NCBI GenBank assembly: GCA_903832625.1
Contig: CAILCI010000001.1
Coordinates: 1-52,447, forward strand
DNA: 52,447 nucleotides
Direction of reading: 5' to 3'
From: an uncultured Burkholderiales bacterium
Lineage (GTDB): Bacteria > Pseudomonadota > Gammaproteobacteria > Burkholderiales > Burkholderiaceae_C
In this document: in pieces, positions 39,283 through 48,040 of the stretch
Layout: each line of letters starts with the position of its first letter
Numbering within the stretch: position 1 is the stretch's first letter
Program-made: the position numbers and the translations under genes
Notes under the pieces: model-generated
Database searches by the model: none
What the model saw: the letters and a program-made list of their open reading frames with translations, nothing else
What the model was told of the DNA's origin: nothing

Positions 39283-40329
39283 CTTTGCGTCACTGTGTGG
39301 ATTCACAACCAGATGGCTCAAGAACAATTGCGCAGAAGATGACCAACTGAACAAACCTGCATGTGCTCTAGGCTGGGTTCGCTCAATGTGCAATGCCTCC
39401 AAACTGGCTTTGCCTAAATCTTCAGACAGCACACCGCCATAAATTTGCGGATCATCTCCCGTGGGTCTTACCAATACTTCTAGGGGACCATCGACCGGAT
39501 AGGCTGCAACAGGTGTGCCACACGACATGGCTTCGAGCATCACCAAACCAAAAGTTTCATTGCGGCTTGGAAAAGTAAATACGTCAGCACCCGCATACAC
39601 ACCTGCCAACACACCTCTGGGCAAGACTCCCAGCCAACGCACTGTCGCATCGCGTGCTTTGAGTGAACTCTCCAATGGACCCACGCCACAAACCACCTTG
39701 CTGCCGTGCCATGGCATGCTCAGAAATGCTTCGATGTTTTTTTCGTAGGACACGCGTCCCACATACAAAGCAATGGGTCTGCGCAGACCTGCGAGCAACT
39801 CATGTTCAACGGCTTGAGCTGAAAAACCAAACAAATCGGTATCAACGCCATGCGTCCAGCGACGCAATTGCCCAAAGCCACGCGATGTCAACAATTCAAG
39901 CACCCCTTGTGTTGGCACCATCACTCCTGCAGAAGGCTTGTGAAAGTAACGGAACAAGGCATACCCCATCCACAAAGGAATGCGCAGCGCAGCTTTCAAA
40001 ATTTCTGGAAAACGCGTGTGATACGCAGTGGTAAAGGCCAATTTTTGTTTGATGCAATAACGCCGTGCTGCCCAGCCCAGCGGCCCTTCGGTCGCAATAT
40101 GAATGGCATGCGGGGCGAAAGCGTCTAGTCTGTGTTTCAATTCTTTCGCTGGACGTACCGCCAAATCAATGCCCGCGTAACCTGGACAAGGACGAGTTTT
40201 GAACAGACCAGGATGAATCACCTCAACCTCGTGACCTTGCGCCTGCACTTTCTCAATCAATTCCACCAAGGTGGTGACCACGCCGTTGATTTGCGGCTTC
40301 CAGGCATCGGTAACCAGCGCAATTTTCAT
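39274..40329 (-). CDS. GT4 glycosyltransferase, probable diacylglycerol glycosyltransferase
   Basis: The 351-residue enzyme is a GT-B fold, family GT4 retaining glycosyltransferase. It begins MKIALVTDAWKPQINGVVTT and has [16 protein letters not shown] (about 76-91), ALYVGRVSYEKNIEAFLSMP (about 188-207) and the donor-binding ETFGLVMLEAMSCGTPV (about 260-276, E-x7-E pattern). It is fused by a four-base ATGA overlap to the upstream metallophosphoesterase. That pair resembles the PlcP-Agt pairs of phosphate-starved marine and soil bacteria, where PlcP frees diacylglycerol and Agt adds glucose or glucuronate. An alternative is a lipopolysaccharide or capsule transferase. The downstream Pho box and ppk1 support the lipid view. 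A paralog lies at 43.5-44.5 kb. Confidence 0.78.
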   Translation of the reverse strand: MKIALVTDAWKPQINGVVTTLVELIEKVQAQGHEVEVIHPGLFKTRPCPGYAGIDLAVRPAKELKHRLDAFAPHAIHIATEGPLGWAARRYCIKQKLAFTTAYHTRFPEILKAALRIPLWMGYALFRYFHKPSAGVMVPTQGVLELLTSRGFGQLRRWTHGVDTDLFGFSAQAVEHELLAGLRRPIALYVGRVSYEKNIEAFLSMPWHGSKVVCGVGPLESSLKARDATVRWLGVLPRGVLAGVYAGADVFTFPSRNETFGLVMLEAMSCGTPVAAYPVDGPLEVLVRPTGDDPQIYGGVLSEDLGKASLEALHIERTQPRAHAGLFSWSSSAQLFLSHLVVNPHSDAKLS

Positions 40330-41096
40330 ATCGCTTGAGCCACTTCAAAGTCTTTGGCGAGATTCAATTCAGGCTTCCAAAATATCAATTCAAGCCGACC
40401 ATCCACGTGCTCAACCAAGGCGCTACGGCTCTCCACCCAATCGCCATCGTTGCAATACAACACGCCTTCGATTTCACGGATTTCAGCACGGTGAATATGA
40501 CCGCACACCACCCCTTGATAACCATGTTTGGCGGCTTCATGCGCCACTGCGTTTTCAAAATCCATCACATAGTTCAAAGCAGTTTTGACCTTGTGCTTGA
40601 GATAAGCCGACAGTGACCAATAAGGCATGCCCAAACGGCCACGCAAGTTGTTCAAATAGCGGTTCATTTTGAGCGTGAACTCATACAGGTAGTCGCCCAC
40701 ATAGGCCAGCCATTTGGCTTGCTGAACAACGGCATCAAAGTAGTCGCCGTGGATGACCCAAAAACGACGACCATCGACAGTCGTGTGAGTGGCCTCATGC
40801 ACCACCTCAATGCCGCCAAATTGATGTTCTAAAAAATGACGCGCAAACTCGTCATGATTGCCCGGCACGTAAATGACTTGGCAGCCCTTGCGTGCTCGAC
40901 GCAAGAGTTTTTGAATCACATCGTTGTGCGCTTGCGGCCAATACCAGCGTCGGCGCAATTGCCAGCCGTCCACAATGTCGCCCACCAAATACAGGTAGTC
41001 ACTCGTGTGATCTTTTAAGAAATCGAGCAGAGCATTGGCCTGACAACCTGGCGTTCCAAGATGAAGATCAGAGATGAAAACTGCGCGGTAATGCAT
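40326..41096 (-). CDS. PlcP-like metallophosphoesterase (calcineurin-like)
   Basis: The 256-residue enzyme has all dinuclear-metal motifs of the calcineurin-like family: SDLHLG (D10, H12), GDIVDGW (D40), PGNHDE (N80, H81), VIHGDYFD and CGHIH. Proteins like it are often labelled UDP-2,3-diacylglucosamine diphosphatase (LpxH), but the context is not lipid A synthesis. It lies between an ornithine-lipid acyltransferase and a GT4 transferase, joined to both by ATGA overlaps. That is the arrangement of PlcP, a phospholipase C that removes phosphorylated head groups from membrane lipids under phosphate limitation. Its start is ATG 41096, overlapping the olsB stop. LpxH-like activity remains an alternative. 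Confidence 0.75.
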   Translation of the reverse strand: MHYRAVFISDLHLGTPGCQANALLDFLKDHTSDYLYLVGDIVDGWQLRRRWYWPQAHNDVIQKLLRRARKGCQVIYVPGNHDEFARHFLEHQFGGIEVVHEATHTTVDGRRFWVIHGDYFDAVVQQAKWLAYVGDYLYEFTLKMNRYLNNLRGRLGMPYWSLSAYLKHKVKTALNYVMDFENAVAHEAAKHGYQGVVCGHIHRAEIREIEGVLYCNDGDWVESRSALVEHVDGRLELIFWKPELNLAKDFEVAQAI

Positions 41097-41944
41097 CAAG
41101 CACCCAAGAAATGCTTGCGATAGCGCGGTGGCAAATCGTTGATCTTCATGAGCATAGGCAAATCGGCAGTGTTGAAGTCGGGATCCCAAGCAGGTGCGCC
41201 CAGCACTTTGGCTCCCAAGCGCAAATAGCCTTTGATCAATGCTGGCGGCTCAAAAGCGTCATTGATTTCCCACTCTTCCACTGGCAAAGCTAGGCGAGGA
41301 CGCACTTGGTATTCGAAATCGGCCAAATGCGTTTGTTTGAGTTGGTGCCAAATGCTGGCTGCCACTTCGCCACTCACCACACCTTGGTGCAGCATGGGAA
41401 TGCTGGCGCATCCAATCATCACATCCAACTTGTTGCGCACCATGAACTCAGCCAATGCGCCCCACAAGGCCATGATGACGCCGCCATGACGATGCTCGGC
41501 ATGAACACAGCTGCGACCGAGCTCCACCATGCGTTCGCGCAGGCTGCGCAGACGGGTCAAATCGAATTCAAGGTCAGAGTAAGTGCTGCCAATACGCTTC
41601 GCTTGTGCGGGTGTGAGGACGCGATAAGTGCCAATTACTTGCCCCGTCATTTCATCACGCACCAACAGGTGTTCGCAAAAGTCGTCGAATAAATCGATGT
41701 CGTGACCTGCGATTTCTTCCTTCAAACGTGCGCCCATTTCGGTCGCAAACACGTCATAGCGCAAACGCTGCGCCTCGCGCACTTCGTCTAAGTGCTTGGC
41801 CCACTCAACAATCAGACCCGAACGATTTTGGGTGCTTGGGGTCGGGACAACATTTTTTTGAGTTTGATGATCGTGTCGATGAAGTGACCCCCTGGGCAAA
41901 TCAAGCATTGACAGAGGCATGGTGGGGTTGGGAAGCTCTTTCAT
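41096..41944 (-). CDS. olsB: OlsB-like N-acyltransferase for ornithine lipid synthesis
   Basis: OlsB attaches a 3-hydroxyacyl chain from acyl-ACP to the alpha-amino group of ornithine, giving lyso-ornithine lipid. The 282-residue protein is a GNAT-fold member of the OlsB/hemolysin-type family. It has RLRYDVFATEMGARL near 61-75, DDFCEHLLVRDEMTGQVIGTYRVLTP near 86-112, MVELGRSCVHAEHRHGGVIMALW near 138-160 and CASIPMLHQG. Phosphorus-free ornithine lipids replace phospholipids when phosphate is low. No olsA O-acyltransferase is seen nearby, so it must be elsewhere. AAAGGA lies six bases upstream of ATG 41944. It leads the coupled operon olsB-plcP-GT, then ppk1-sixA, and a weak Pho-like box lies about 90 bp upstream. 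Confidence 0.85.
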   Translation of the reverse strand: MKELPNPTMPLSMLDLPRGSLHRHDHQTQKNVVPTPSTQNRSGLIVEWAKHLDEVREAQRLRYDVFATEMGARLKEEIAGHDIDLFDDFCEHLLVRDEMTGQVIGTYRVLTPAQAKRIGSTYSDLEFDLTRLRSLRERMVELGRSCVHAEHRHGGVIMALWGALAEFMVRNKLDVMIGCASIPMLHQGVVSGEVAASIWHQLKQTHLADFEYQVRPRLALPVEEWEINDAFEPPALIKGYLRLGAKVLGAPAWDPDFNTADLPMLMKINDLPPRYRKHFLGA

Positions 41945-42032
41945 GATGAGTCCTTTGAGAATTAAATATCACAGCTATTCGATTGATAGCTTGAATTCTG
42001 GAAAGACTGCATGACAAGACCAAGAAAAAGTC

Positions 42033-42050
42033 ATGAATATTTGATGACAA
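42033..42050 (-). promoter_or_regulatory. Weak Pho-like box upstream of olsB
   Basis: The minus strand reads TTGTCAT CAAA TATTCAT, about 10 of 14 positions of the PhoB consensus by eye. It lies 89-106 bp before the olsB ATG and in its direction. The second heptamer is poor, so it is only a candidate. Confidence 0.3.
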
Positions 42051-42139
42051 AAGATGCCTGACACACAGACTTCATCAAACCGTCAAACACCTTTCATCAC
42101 TGCACGACATCCTTCTAGGCGTACAAAAAGGATGTCATC

Positions 42140-43588
42140 ATGCGAGTCACCGTCATTGGCACAGGTTATGTTGGGTTGGTCACAGGCACATGTCTGGCCG
42201 AGTTGGGTAACCAAGTCATTTGCTTGGATGTGGATGCGGAAAAAATCAGACTTCTCAACAAAGGCGAGTCCCCCATTTACGAGCCAGGCCTGACCGAAAT
42301 GATTCGTGCCAACCTCTCCTCAGCCCGCCTTCGATTCACAACGCACATAGAGGAAGCCATACACCACGGCGATATTTTGTTCATCGCCGTAGGAACACCG
42401 CCCAGCGAAGACGGCAGTGCCGATATCAGCCATGTCTTAGCAGCAGCGCAAAGCATTGGTCAGTGGATGACGGGATTCAAAGTCATTGTTGATAAATCAA
42501 CCGTGCCCGTCGGCACTGCCGAAAAAGTGCAACGCTTGATTGACGACACCTTGGGCGAGCGTTGTGATCTGACAGATCAAATGTCTGAGCAAACCCAGGC
42601 TTGCGTCATCTCCAATCCCGAATTTCTCAAAGAGGGCGCGGCGATTGAAGACTTTATGCGTCCTGACCGCATCATTTTGGGAATCGGCAAAGGCGCGCAA
42701 CACGAGCAAGCGCGTGAACTCATGCGCCAGCTCTACACGCCCTTCAACCGCAACCACGACCGCACCTTGGTGATGGACATTCGCTCCGCCGAACTCACCA
42801 AATACGCAGCCAATGCCATGCTCGCCACGCGCATTTCGTTCATGAATGAAATTGCCAACTTGGCCGAATATGTAGGTGCTGACATCGAATCTGTGCGCCA
42901 AGGCATTGGCTCAGATCCGCGCATTGGCTACAGTTTTCTCTATGCAGGCACAGGCTATGGCGGTTCTTGTTTTCCAAAAGACGTCAAGGCCTTGCAAAAA
43001 ACAGGCGCTGACAACGGCATTCATCTTCGGCTACTGGACGCCGTAGAAGCCGTGAACCAAACTCAAAAACACGTGCTGGTTCAAAAGCTCATCAAGCGCT
43101 TTGGCCGTGATTTGCACGACAAACGCTTTGCGGTTTGGGGCTTGGCCTTCAAGCCCGGCACGGACGACATGCGCGAAGCGCCCAGCCGGGTGGTCATTCA
43201 AGAGTTGCTGCAACTGGGCGCGCACGTGGTGGCACACGACCCGGTCGCCAACCACGCGGCCAGATTGAGCTTTGAGCAAGACCTCCACCATTCGCCTAAG
43301 CTGTTAGAGCGCCTGCGCTTTCACTCCCAAGCCATGCCCGCATTGGAGCAAGCCGATGCATTGCTGATCTTGACTGAATGGAAGGCTTTTAAAAGCCCAG
43401 ACTTTTTAGCCATTCACCGCTTGCTCAAGCAACCGGTGATTTTTGATGGCCGCAACTTGTACGAACCTGAGATGATGGCCAACGCGGGTTTCCATTACGA
43501 AGGCGTTGGCCGAAGCGCTCACCCCGTCATTGCGCCGTCGAATGAGGAATGGGTTGCAATGCCGATAAAAACTGCTGCGTTGCTGTAG
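42140..43588 (+). CDS. ugd: UDP-glucose 6-dehydrogenase
   Basis: Ugd oxidises UDP-glucose twice with NAD+ to UDP-glucuronate. The 482-residue protein has the Rossmann motif [19 protein letters not shown] near 4-22, [14 protein letters not shown] near 118-131, [19 protein letters not shown] near 155-173 and the catalytic Cys277 in [16 protein letters not shown] lies seven bases before ATG 42140. UDP-glucuronate could feed capsule sugars, but here, between lipid-remodelling genes, it may supply a glucuronosyl-diacylglycerol synthase, possibly one of the two GT4 enzymes. Its last 62 bases overlap the 3' end of the convergent GT4 gene. Confidence 0.96.
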   Translation: MRVTVIGTGYVGLVTGTCLAELGNQVICLDVDAEKIRLLNKGESPIYEPGLTEMIRANLSSARLRFTTHIEEAIHHGDILFIAVGTPPSEDGSADISHVLAAAQSIGQWMTGFKVIVDKSTVPVGTAEKVQRLIDDTLGERCDLTDQMSEQTQACVISNPEFLKEGAAIEDFMRPDRIILGIGKGAQHEQARELMRQLYTPFNRNHDRTLVMDIRSAELTKYAANAMLATRISFMNEIANLAEYVGADIESVRQGIGSDPRIGYSFLYAGTGYGGSCFPKDVKALQKTGADNGIHLRLLDAVEAVNQTQKHVLVQKLIKRFGRDLHDKRFAVWGLAFKPGTDDMREAPSRVVIQELLQLGAHVVAHDPVANHAARLSFEQDLHHSPKLLERLRFHSQAMPALEQADALLILTEWKAFKSPDFLAIHRLLKQPVIFDGRNLYEPEMMANAGFHYEGVGRSAHPVIAPSNEEWVAMPIKTAALL

Positions 43589-44540
43589 TCCAATTAAAGC
43601 CAGCGGCGTGCGCAATCACGTCGGGGCGCGACATTTTCAGGGCGTCTAAGCAGGCTTGTTTGAGGTCTTTGTTCAGCACACCTGAGACGCCATTTTTCAC
43701 CACATCAATCGGGCCTGGCACAGGGAAAGCCGCCACTGGTGTGCCGCACGACATGGACTCGGCCATCACCAAACCAAAGGTATCGGTCACGCTGGGGAAA
43801 ACAAACACATCGGCGCTGCGGTAGAGGCTGGCCAAGCTTTGGCCGTCCAAGACACCAAACCATTTGGCGTTCGGGTATTTGGCTTCTAAGCGTTTGCGCT
43901 CTGGGCCGTCGCCAGCCACCCATTTTTCACCCGGCAAATCGAGCTTCAAAAACTCTTCCACATTTTTCTCTACCGCCAAGCGGCCTACATGCAAAAACAC
44001 AGGACTGTGGGTGCGCGGCATGGTCGCACCTTCTGGCGTGAAAACTACCGAGTCCACCCCGCGCGTCCATAAGCGTGGGTTGTGAAAGCCGCGCATTTTC
44101 AAGTCATCCACAATGCCCTGTGTGGGCGTGATGGTGAATTTGGCGACGTTGTGAAACTTGCGCAGCAATGCGTAGCTCCACGACAAAGGCACACGAAAAC
44201 GTGCATGAATGTATTCAGGAAAACGGCTGTGATAAGCGGTTGTGAAAGGCCAATGACGTTTGAGCGCTACAGAACGCGCCATCCAGCCCAGAGGGCCTTC
44301 GGTGGCAATGTGCAAGCAGTCGGGTGCAAAGGCGTCGATTTTTGCGGCAACTTGTTTCGTACTGCAAAGCGCTAAGGCAATTTCAGGATAGGTCGGACAA
44401 GGGATAGAGCGAAACTGCAAAGGCGTAAGAAACGCCACTTGGTGACCGAGTTTTTCCAGCTCGCGCTGCGTCATTTTGAGGGTGCGAACCACGCCGTTGA
44501 CTTGAGGTTCCCACGCATCGGTGACGATCATGATTTTCAT
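43527..44540 (-). CDS. Second GT4 glycosyltransferase, paralog of the 39.3-kb gene
   Basis: This 337-residue GT4 enzyme resembles the transferase at 39.3-40.3 kb: [55 protein letters not shown] and [20 protein letters not shown] (the second Glu of the E-x7-E motif is present). The two share the same domain layout but differ widely outside these motifs. ATG 44540 overlaps the stop of the LplT-like gene by ATGA, so the two are translationally coupled. It may transfer glucose or glucuronate to diacylglycerol, possibly with UDP-glucuronate made by the convergent ugd. A sugar role unrelated to lipids cannot be excluded. Confidence 0.75.
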   Translation of the reverse strand: MKIMIVTDAWEPQVNGVVRTLKMTQRELEKLGHQVAFLTPLQFRSIPCPTYPEIALALCSTKQVAAKIDAFAPDCLHIATEGPLGWMARSVALKRHWPFTTAYHSRFPEYIHARFRVPLSWSYALLRKFHNVAKFTITPTQGIVDDLKMRGFHNPRLWTRGVDSVVFTPEGATMPRTHSPVFLHVGRLAVEKNVEEFLKLDLPGEKWVAGDGPERKRLEAKYPNAKWFGVLDGQSLASLYRSADVFVFPSVTDTFGLVMAESMSCGTPVAAFPVPGPIDVVKNGVSGVLNKDLKQACLDALKMSRPDVIAHAAGFNWTTATQQFLSALQPIPHSTAQ

Positions 44541-45808
44541 GCTTTTTCCTGGTTTGAAGTGACAGATTTTTGAGAAGATATCTTTGCCTGCTCGCACATG
44601 ATCCACACCATGCACACCGCAATGCAAGCGCCCAAAATATTGAGCAAAGACTGAACTGGAATTTGTAGAGCCAACAAAACGCTGTAGAGACCCATCATGG
44701 AGAGGACACAAAAATTCTCATTGAAGTTTTGCACTGCAATCGACTCGCCCGCCGACAACAATTCGCGGCCACGGCTTTGCAGCAATGCATTCATAGGCAC
44801 CACAAACAAGCCGCTGAGCAATCCAGCCAAGCCCATCAGCAACATAGCCATGCTTAGAGAATGAACCCAGTTGAGCACGGGCAACAAGGCCCCGAGCAAC
44901 AACCCAACCCACAGCAAATGCTTGGCGTGGTGCATTTGCAAAAAACGCGCTGCCAGCCAAGCGCCAGCCATAGCACCCAAGGCCGACATCGCTTGGATAT
45001 ACGAAGACAACTCCAGCGACACCCCCAAATGCGCCTGAGCCCAAGCCAAGGTCATGAGCTGCATGGATGCGCCTACGCCCCAAAACAAGGTGGTGACCGA
45101 CAAGGACAAACGTCCCTTGGGGTCAAGCCACAAGGTTTTATTGCTTTGAATAAACCGCGCCACGCCTTTGAGCGCATCGCTTCTGCGCTCGTAGGTCACG
45201 CCGCTTTCGGGAATTTTCAAATTCAATAAACCTGCCGCCATGTACAAACACAACAGCACCATGAACGCTGGCAAGAGCTGTGTTTCAAAGTCCAACCAAG
45301 TGCTGAGAAATTCAGAAAAATCAGAACCTTGCACCCGCTCGCTCACACACCAGCCCCCCAAGACCACGCCCACAACCGCTGCCACCACGGTACTGACCTC
45401 AATCCACGCATTGGCTTTGACCAAACGGTCTTGCGGCTCTAGCTCGGTGATCAAGCCATATTTGGCGGGCGAATACAAAGCCGCGCCTATGCCCAATAAA
45501 GCAAACGAAAAAAACGGATGTACGCCCCAGAGCAGCCCAAAACAAGCGCAGGCTTTGATCGCATTGGCCGTCATCATGACTTGGCGCTTAGGCCAGCGGT
45601 CAGACCACACGCCCACCCAAGGCGCAAAGGCCACGAAGGAAAAAATAGACAAGCCCTTGAGCACGGGCATCCACCAAGGGTCGTGTGCGCCTTCTTCTAA
45701 CAAGGCAAAGGCAACGATGAGCAAGGCGTTGTCTGCAATCGCTGAGAAAAATTGAGCGCCGAGCAAAGACTTGATACCTTTGGCCGCGTTCTCGGTCTGA
45801 ATATTCAT
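44537..45808 (-). CDS. lplT: LplT-like lysophospholipid transporter (MFS)
   Basis: The 423-residue, 12-helix MFS carrier matches Escherichia coli LplT in its most distinctive stretches: AQFFSAIADNALLIVAFALL near 18-37, LYSPAKYGLITELEPQDRLVKANAWIE near 111-137, GLFVVPMNALLQSRGRE near 336-352 and GESIAVQNFNENFCVL. LplT moves lysophospholipids across the inner membrane for re-acylation, usually beside the acyltransferase Aas, which is absent here. The gene is coupled by ATGA to the GT4 gene. This suggests membrane-lipid traffic during remodelling. A weak Pho-like box lies 34-51 bp upstream. It is divergent from ppk2. Confidence 0.82.
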   Translation of the reverse strand: MNIQTENAAKGIKSLLGAQFFSAIADNALLIVAFALLEEGAHDPWWMPVLKGLSIFSFVAFAPWVGVWSDRWPKRQVMMTANAIKACACFGLLWGVHPFFSFALLGIGAALYSPAKYGLITELEPQDRLVKANAWIEVSTVVAAVVGVVLGGWCVSERVQGSDFSEFLSTWLDFETQLLPAFMVLLCLYMAAGLLNLKIPESGVTYERRSDALKGVARFIQSNKTLWLDPKGRLSLSVTTLFWGVGASMQLMTLAWAQAHLGVSLELSSYIQAMSALGAMAGAWLAARFLQMHHAKHLLWVGLLLGALLPVLNWVHSLSMAMLLMGLAGLLSGLFVVPMNALLQSRGRELLSAGESIAVQNFNENFCVLSMMGLYSVLLALQIPVQSLLNILGACIAVCMVWIMCEQAKISSQKSVTSNQEKA

Positions 45809-45841
45809 CCCGCTACTAGAACAAATTTTGGTGAATTACCT

Positions 45842-45859
45842 GTGACATTTGTGTGAATC
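45842..45859 (-). promoter_or_regulatory. Weak Pho-like box upstream of lplT
   Basis: The minus strand reads GATTCAC ACAA ATGTCAC, about 10 of 14 positions of the PhoB consensus by eye (C accepted at the last place). It lies 34-51 bp before the lplT ATG and points at it. The spacing matches that of the good ppk1 box. Confidence 0.35.
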
Positions 45860-45912
45860 GTCACAATCGCGCCACAATTGTTTGACATGATGAAAGTCAA
45901 GGAATTTCAACC

Positions 45913-46812
45913 ATGACCACACAAACCTTAGACAACGACCAAATTCGCCGCTTGCGCGAAGATTTATTGGACTCCATCGACGAAGAGCTGGAGCTTGCTT
46001 TAGAAGACATCGCCGAAGACAGCCACAGCACCTCGCAAGACATGTCTCGCGCTCTGTACTTTCGCGAACTGCTGCGTCTACAAGGCGAATTGGTCAAATT
46101 ACAAGACTGGGTGGTGGCCAACAAACAACGTGTGGTCATTTTGTTTGAAGGCCGCGACGCAGCAGGCAAAGGCGGTGTCATCAAACGCATCACCCAACGC
46201 CTGAATCCTCGCGTGTGCCGTGTGGCTGCGCTGCCCGCACCCAACGACCGCGAAAAAACCCAGTGGTATTTCCAGCGCTATGTCTCACATTTGCCCGCTG
46301 CTGGCGAGATCGTGTTGTTTGACCGCAGTTGGTACAACCGCGCTGGGGTGGAACGCGTCATGGGTTTTTGCACCGACGACGAATACGAAGAGTTTTTCCG
46401 CTCCGTGCCTGAGTTCGAAAAAATGCTGGTACGCAGCGGCATTCACCTCATCAAATACTGGTTTTCCATCACCGACGACGAGCAACATGCCCGCTTTTTA
46501 GGCCGTATTCACGATCCCTTAAAACAATGGAAACTCAGCCCGATGGATTTGGAGAGCCGCCGTCGTTGGGAAGACTACACCCGCGCCAAAGAAACCATGA
46601 TTGAGCGCACCCACATTCAAGAAGCGCCTTGGTGGGTGGTGCAAGCGGTGGACAAGAAAAAAGCCCGCCTCAACTGCATTGCGCATTTGCTGGAGCACTT
46701 CGATTACGAAGAGATCCCACACGATCAAATCAGCATGCCAGCGCGAGTACGCAACCCCGACTACATCCGCCATCCTGTCCCCAACGACATGATCGTGCCC
46801 GAGAAATACTGA
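45913..46812 (+). CDS. ppk2: Polyphosphate kinase 2 family protein
   Basis: PPK2 enzymes transfer phosphate between polyphosphate and nucleotides, often making ATP or GTP from polyphosphate. The 299-residue single-domain protein has the Walker A loop FEGRDAAGKGGVIKRI near 78-93, the Walker B/lid segment DRSWYNRAGVERVMGF near 137-152 and the typical C-terminal KARLNCIAHLLEHFDY. Residues 1-70 form an acidic helical leader (DEELELALEDIAEDSHS). It matches the class I subtype, judged by its length and lack of duplication. It is divergent from the lplT gene and ends seven bases before the stop of the convergent CorA-like gene. With ppk1 it gives two polyphosphate kinases within 10 kb. Confidence 0.93.
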   Translation: MTTQTLDNDQIRRLREDLLDSIDEELELALEDIAEDSHSTSQDMSRALYFRELLRLQGELVKLQDWVVANKQRVVILFEGRDAAGKGGVIKRITQRLNPRVCRVAALPAPNDREKTQWYFQRYVSHLPAAGEIVLFDRSWYNRAGVERVMGFCTDDEYEEFFRSVPEFEKMLVRSGIHLIKYWFSITDDEQHARFLGRIHDPLKQWKLSPMDLESRRRWEDYTRAKETMIERTHIQEAPWWVVQAVDKKKARLNCIAHLLEHFDYEEIPHDQISMPARVRNPDYIRHPVPNDMIVPEKY

Positions 46813-46819
46813 AAACCTT

Positions 46820-47923
46820 TCAGCTGGATTCACCCAAATACCGCTTGCGCCAAAAAAACAACAAGAGCGCAAGCCCCAGAATCAGCATGCTGACCTCGGT
46901 CCAAAACAAACCGGTTTCTTCATGAACTGCTGGAAAGCTCTCGAAGTTCATACCGAAAAATCCGGTAATCAAGTTCAGCGGCAAAAAGATAGCGGTCAAC
47001 ACCGTCAAAGTGCGCATCACGTCGTTGGTGCGGTTGCTTTGCACGTTGAAATGCATTTGCACCGCAGTCTCAGCACTTTGCTCTAAACGGCGCACATGGT
47101 GGACCACCCGCTCGATGTGCTCAAACACATCGCGGCTTCTGATTTTGAGCATCTCAAACGCATGGTTGCTGTCGTTGACATACAAAGGCAAACCATCCAA
47201 AGCGTTAATCCAGTCTTGAATCGCAGCACGCTGGTCTTCGCAAATTTCGTCCAAGTAATGCAGCGACAAACGCGCATCAAGCAAAGCGCTCCAATTGTTA
47301 AATCGCGTTTTAGGGTTGAGCAGCTCGCTTTGCCAATGGTCTAGCTGACGTGTGAGCTCACGGCGCAAATTGAGATAGCCATCCACCATTTGGCTGATGA
47401 TGCGCAGCATCAAATCCGCTGGGCCACTGGGTAATCGAGTACTTGAATGCGACGTGTGGATGCTGGCTGCGCTCAACAATCTGGAGGCATAAGACTCCAA
47501 CACCGCGCAATCAACCGGATGAACCGTGATCAACACACGCTCAAACACCACAAAGGCAACTGGACTGGTGTCAATGCGATGCAGCACGGGTGGCCCACCG
47601 CGCTCGCGGGTGCGATGCAAAATTTCACCCGGTCTGGACAGGTCTGATTCACTGTGGCCTGCGGCTAAACGCCTGAACACCATCAGGTTGTAGTTGGAGG
47701 TGAAGTCGTAATGCGAAGGCAGTTGGTTGTTGAGGATGTCTTGCAGGTGCAAGTCAACAATCTGCGCGTGACACACATTGTCCAACAACTGTTGAACTTG
47801 AGATTGCATCAACTCAAACTCGCGCCGGCCAAATGCTAGCCATACAAAACCCTCTGCGGGCAGTTCTTGGGGCAGCTGCGCCCCCTCAACAACGGTCTGG
47901 GATTGAATATTAAAAACTCTCAT
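46820..47923 (-). CDS. CorA-like divalent cation channel
   Basis: The 367-residue protein belongs to the CorA/ZntB family of Mg2+/Co2+ (or Zn2+) channels. It has a large N-terminal cytosolic domain, then two C-terminal membrane helices with the selectivity motif GMNFE (in ITGFFGMNFES, about residue 320) between them. The loop is GMN, not the TMx of some relatives. ATG 47923 (MRVFNIQ) was chosen over the in-frame start at 48010, because it begins at the conserved part. Its convergent neighbour is ppk2 and it is divergent from btaA. Mg2+ is the usual counter-ion of polyphosphate, so a link is conceivable but unproven. Confidence 0.87.
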   Translation of the reverse strand: MRVFNIQSQTVVEGAQLPQELPAEGFVWLAFGRREFELMQSQVQQLLDNVCHAQIVDLHLQDILNNQLPSHYDFTSNYNLMVFRRLAAGHSESDLSRPGEILHRTRERGGPPVLHRIDTSPVAFVVFERVLITVHPVDCAVLESYASRLLSAASIHTSHSSTRLPSGPADLMLRIISQMVDGYLNLRRELTRQLDHWQSELLNPKTRFNNWSALLDARLSLHYLDEICEDQRAAIQDWINALDGLPLYVNDSNHAFEMLKIRSRDVFEHIERVVHHVRRLEQSAETAVQMHFNVQSNRTNDVMRTLTVLTAIFLPLNLITGFFGMNFESFPAVHEETGLFWTEVSMLILGLALLLFFWRKRYLGESS

Positions 47924-47943
47924 ATTGCTATTTTCACTGAATG

Positions 47944-47961
47944 ATGTGACATTTTTGTCAT
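47944..47961 (+). promoter_or_regulatory. Pho-like box upstream of btaA
   Basis: The plus strand reads ATGTGAC ATTT TTGTCAT: two heptamers 11 bp apart with an AT-only spacer, about 11 of 14 positions of the PhoB consensus by eye (C accepted at the last place of the first). It lies 80-97 bp before the btaA ATG. It also overlaps an inverted repeat TGACA-TTTT-TGTCA (47947-47960), so another regulator is possible. Confidence 0.4.
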
Positions 47962-48040
47962 CTAACCGCAACGAAAACATCACTGTTTTTTCACAACGGT
48001 ATTGCACCATTCCATGATTCGTTCATAAGGATATTTGAAT

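Noticed and set aside
45858-45875. TCGTCAC-AATC-GCGCCAC as a Pho box for ppk2
   Set aside because: Only about 9 of 14 positions agree and the second heptamer is poor, so I did not list it as a feature.
46809-46823. CTGAAA-ACC-TTTCAG inverted repeat between ppk2 and the CorA-like gene as a terminator
   Set aside because: The stem has only six base pairs, two of them G-C, the loop is three bases, and no T run follows on either strand.
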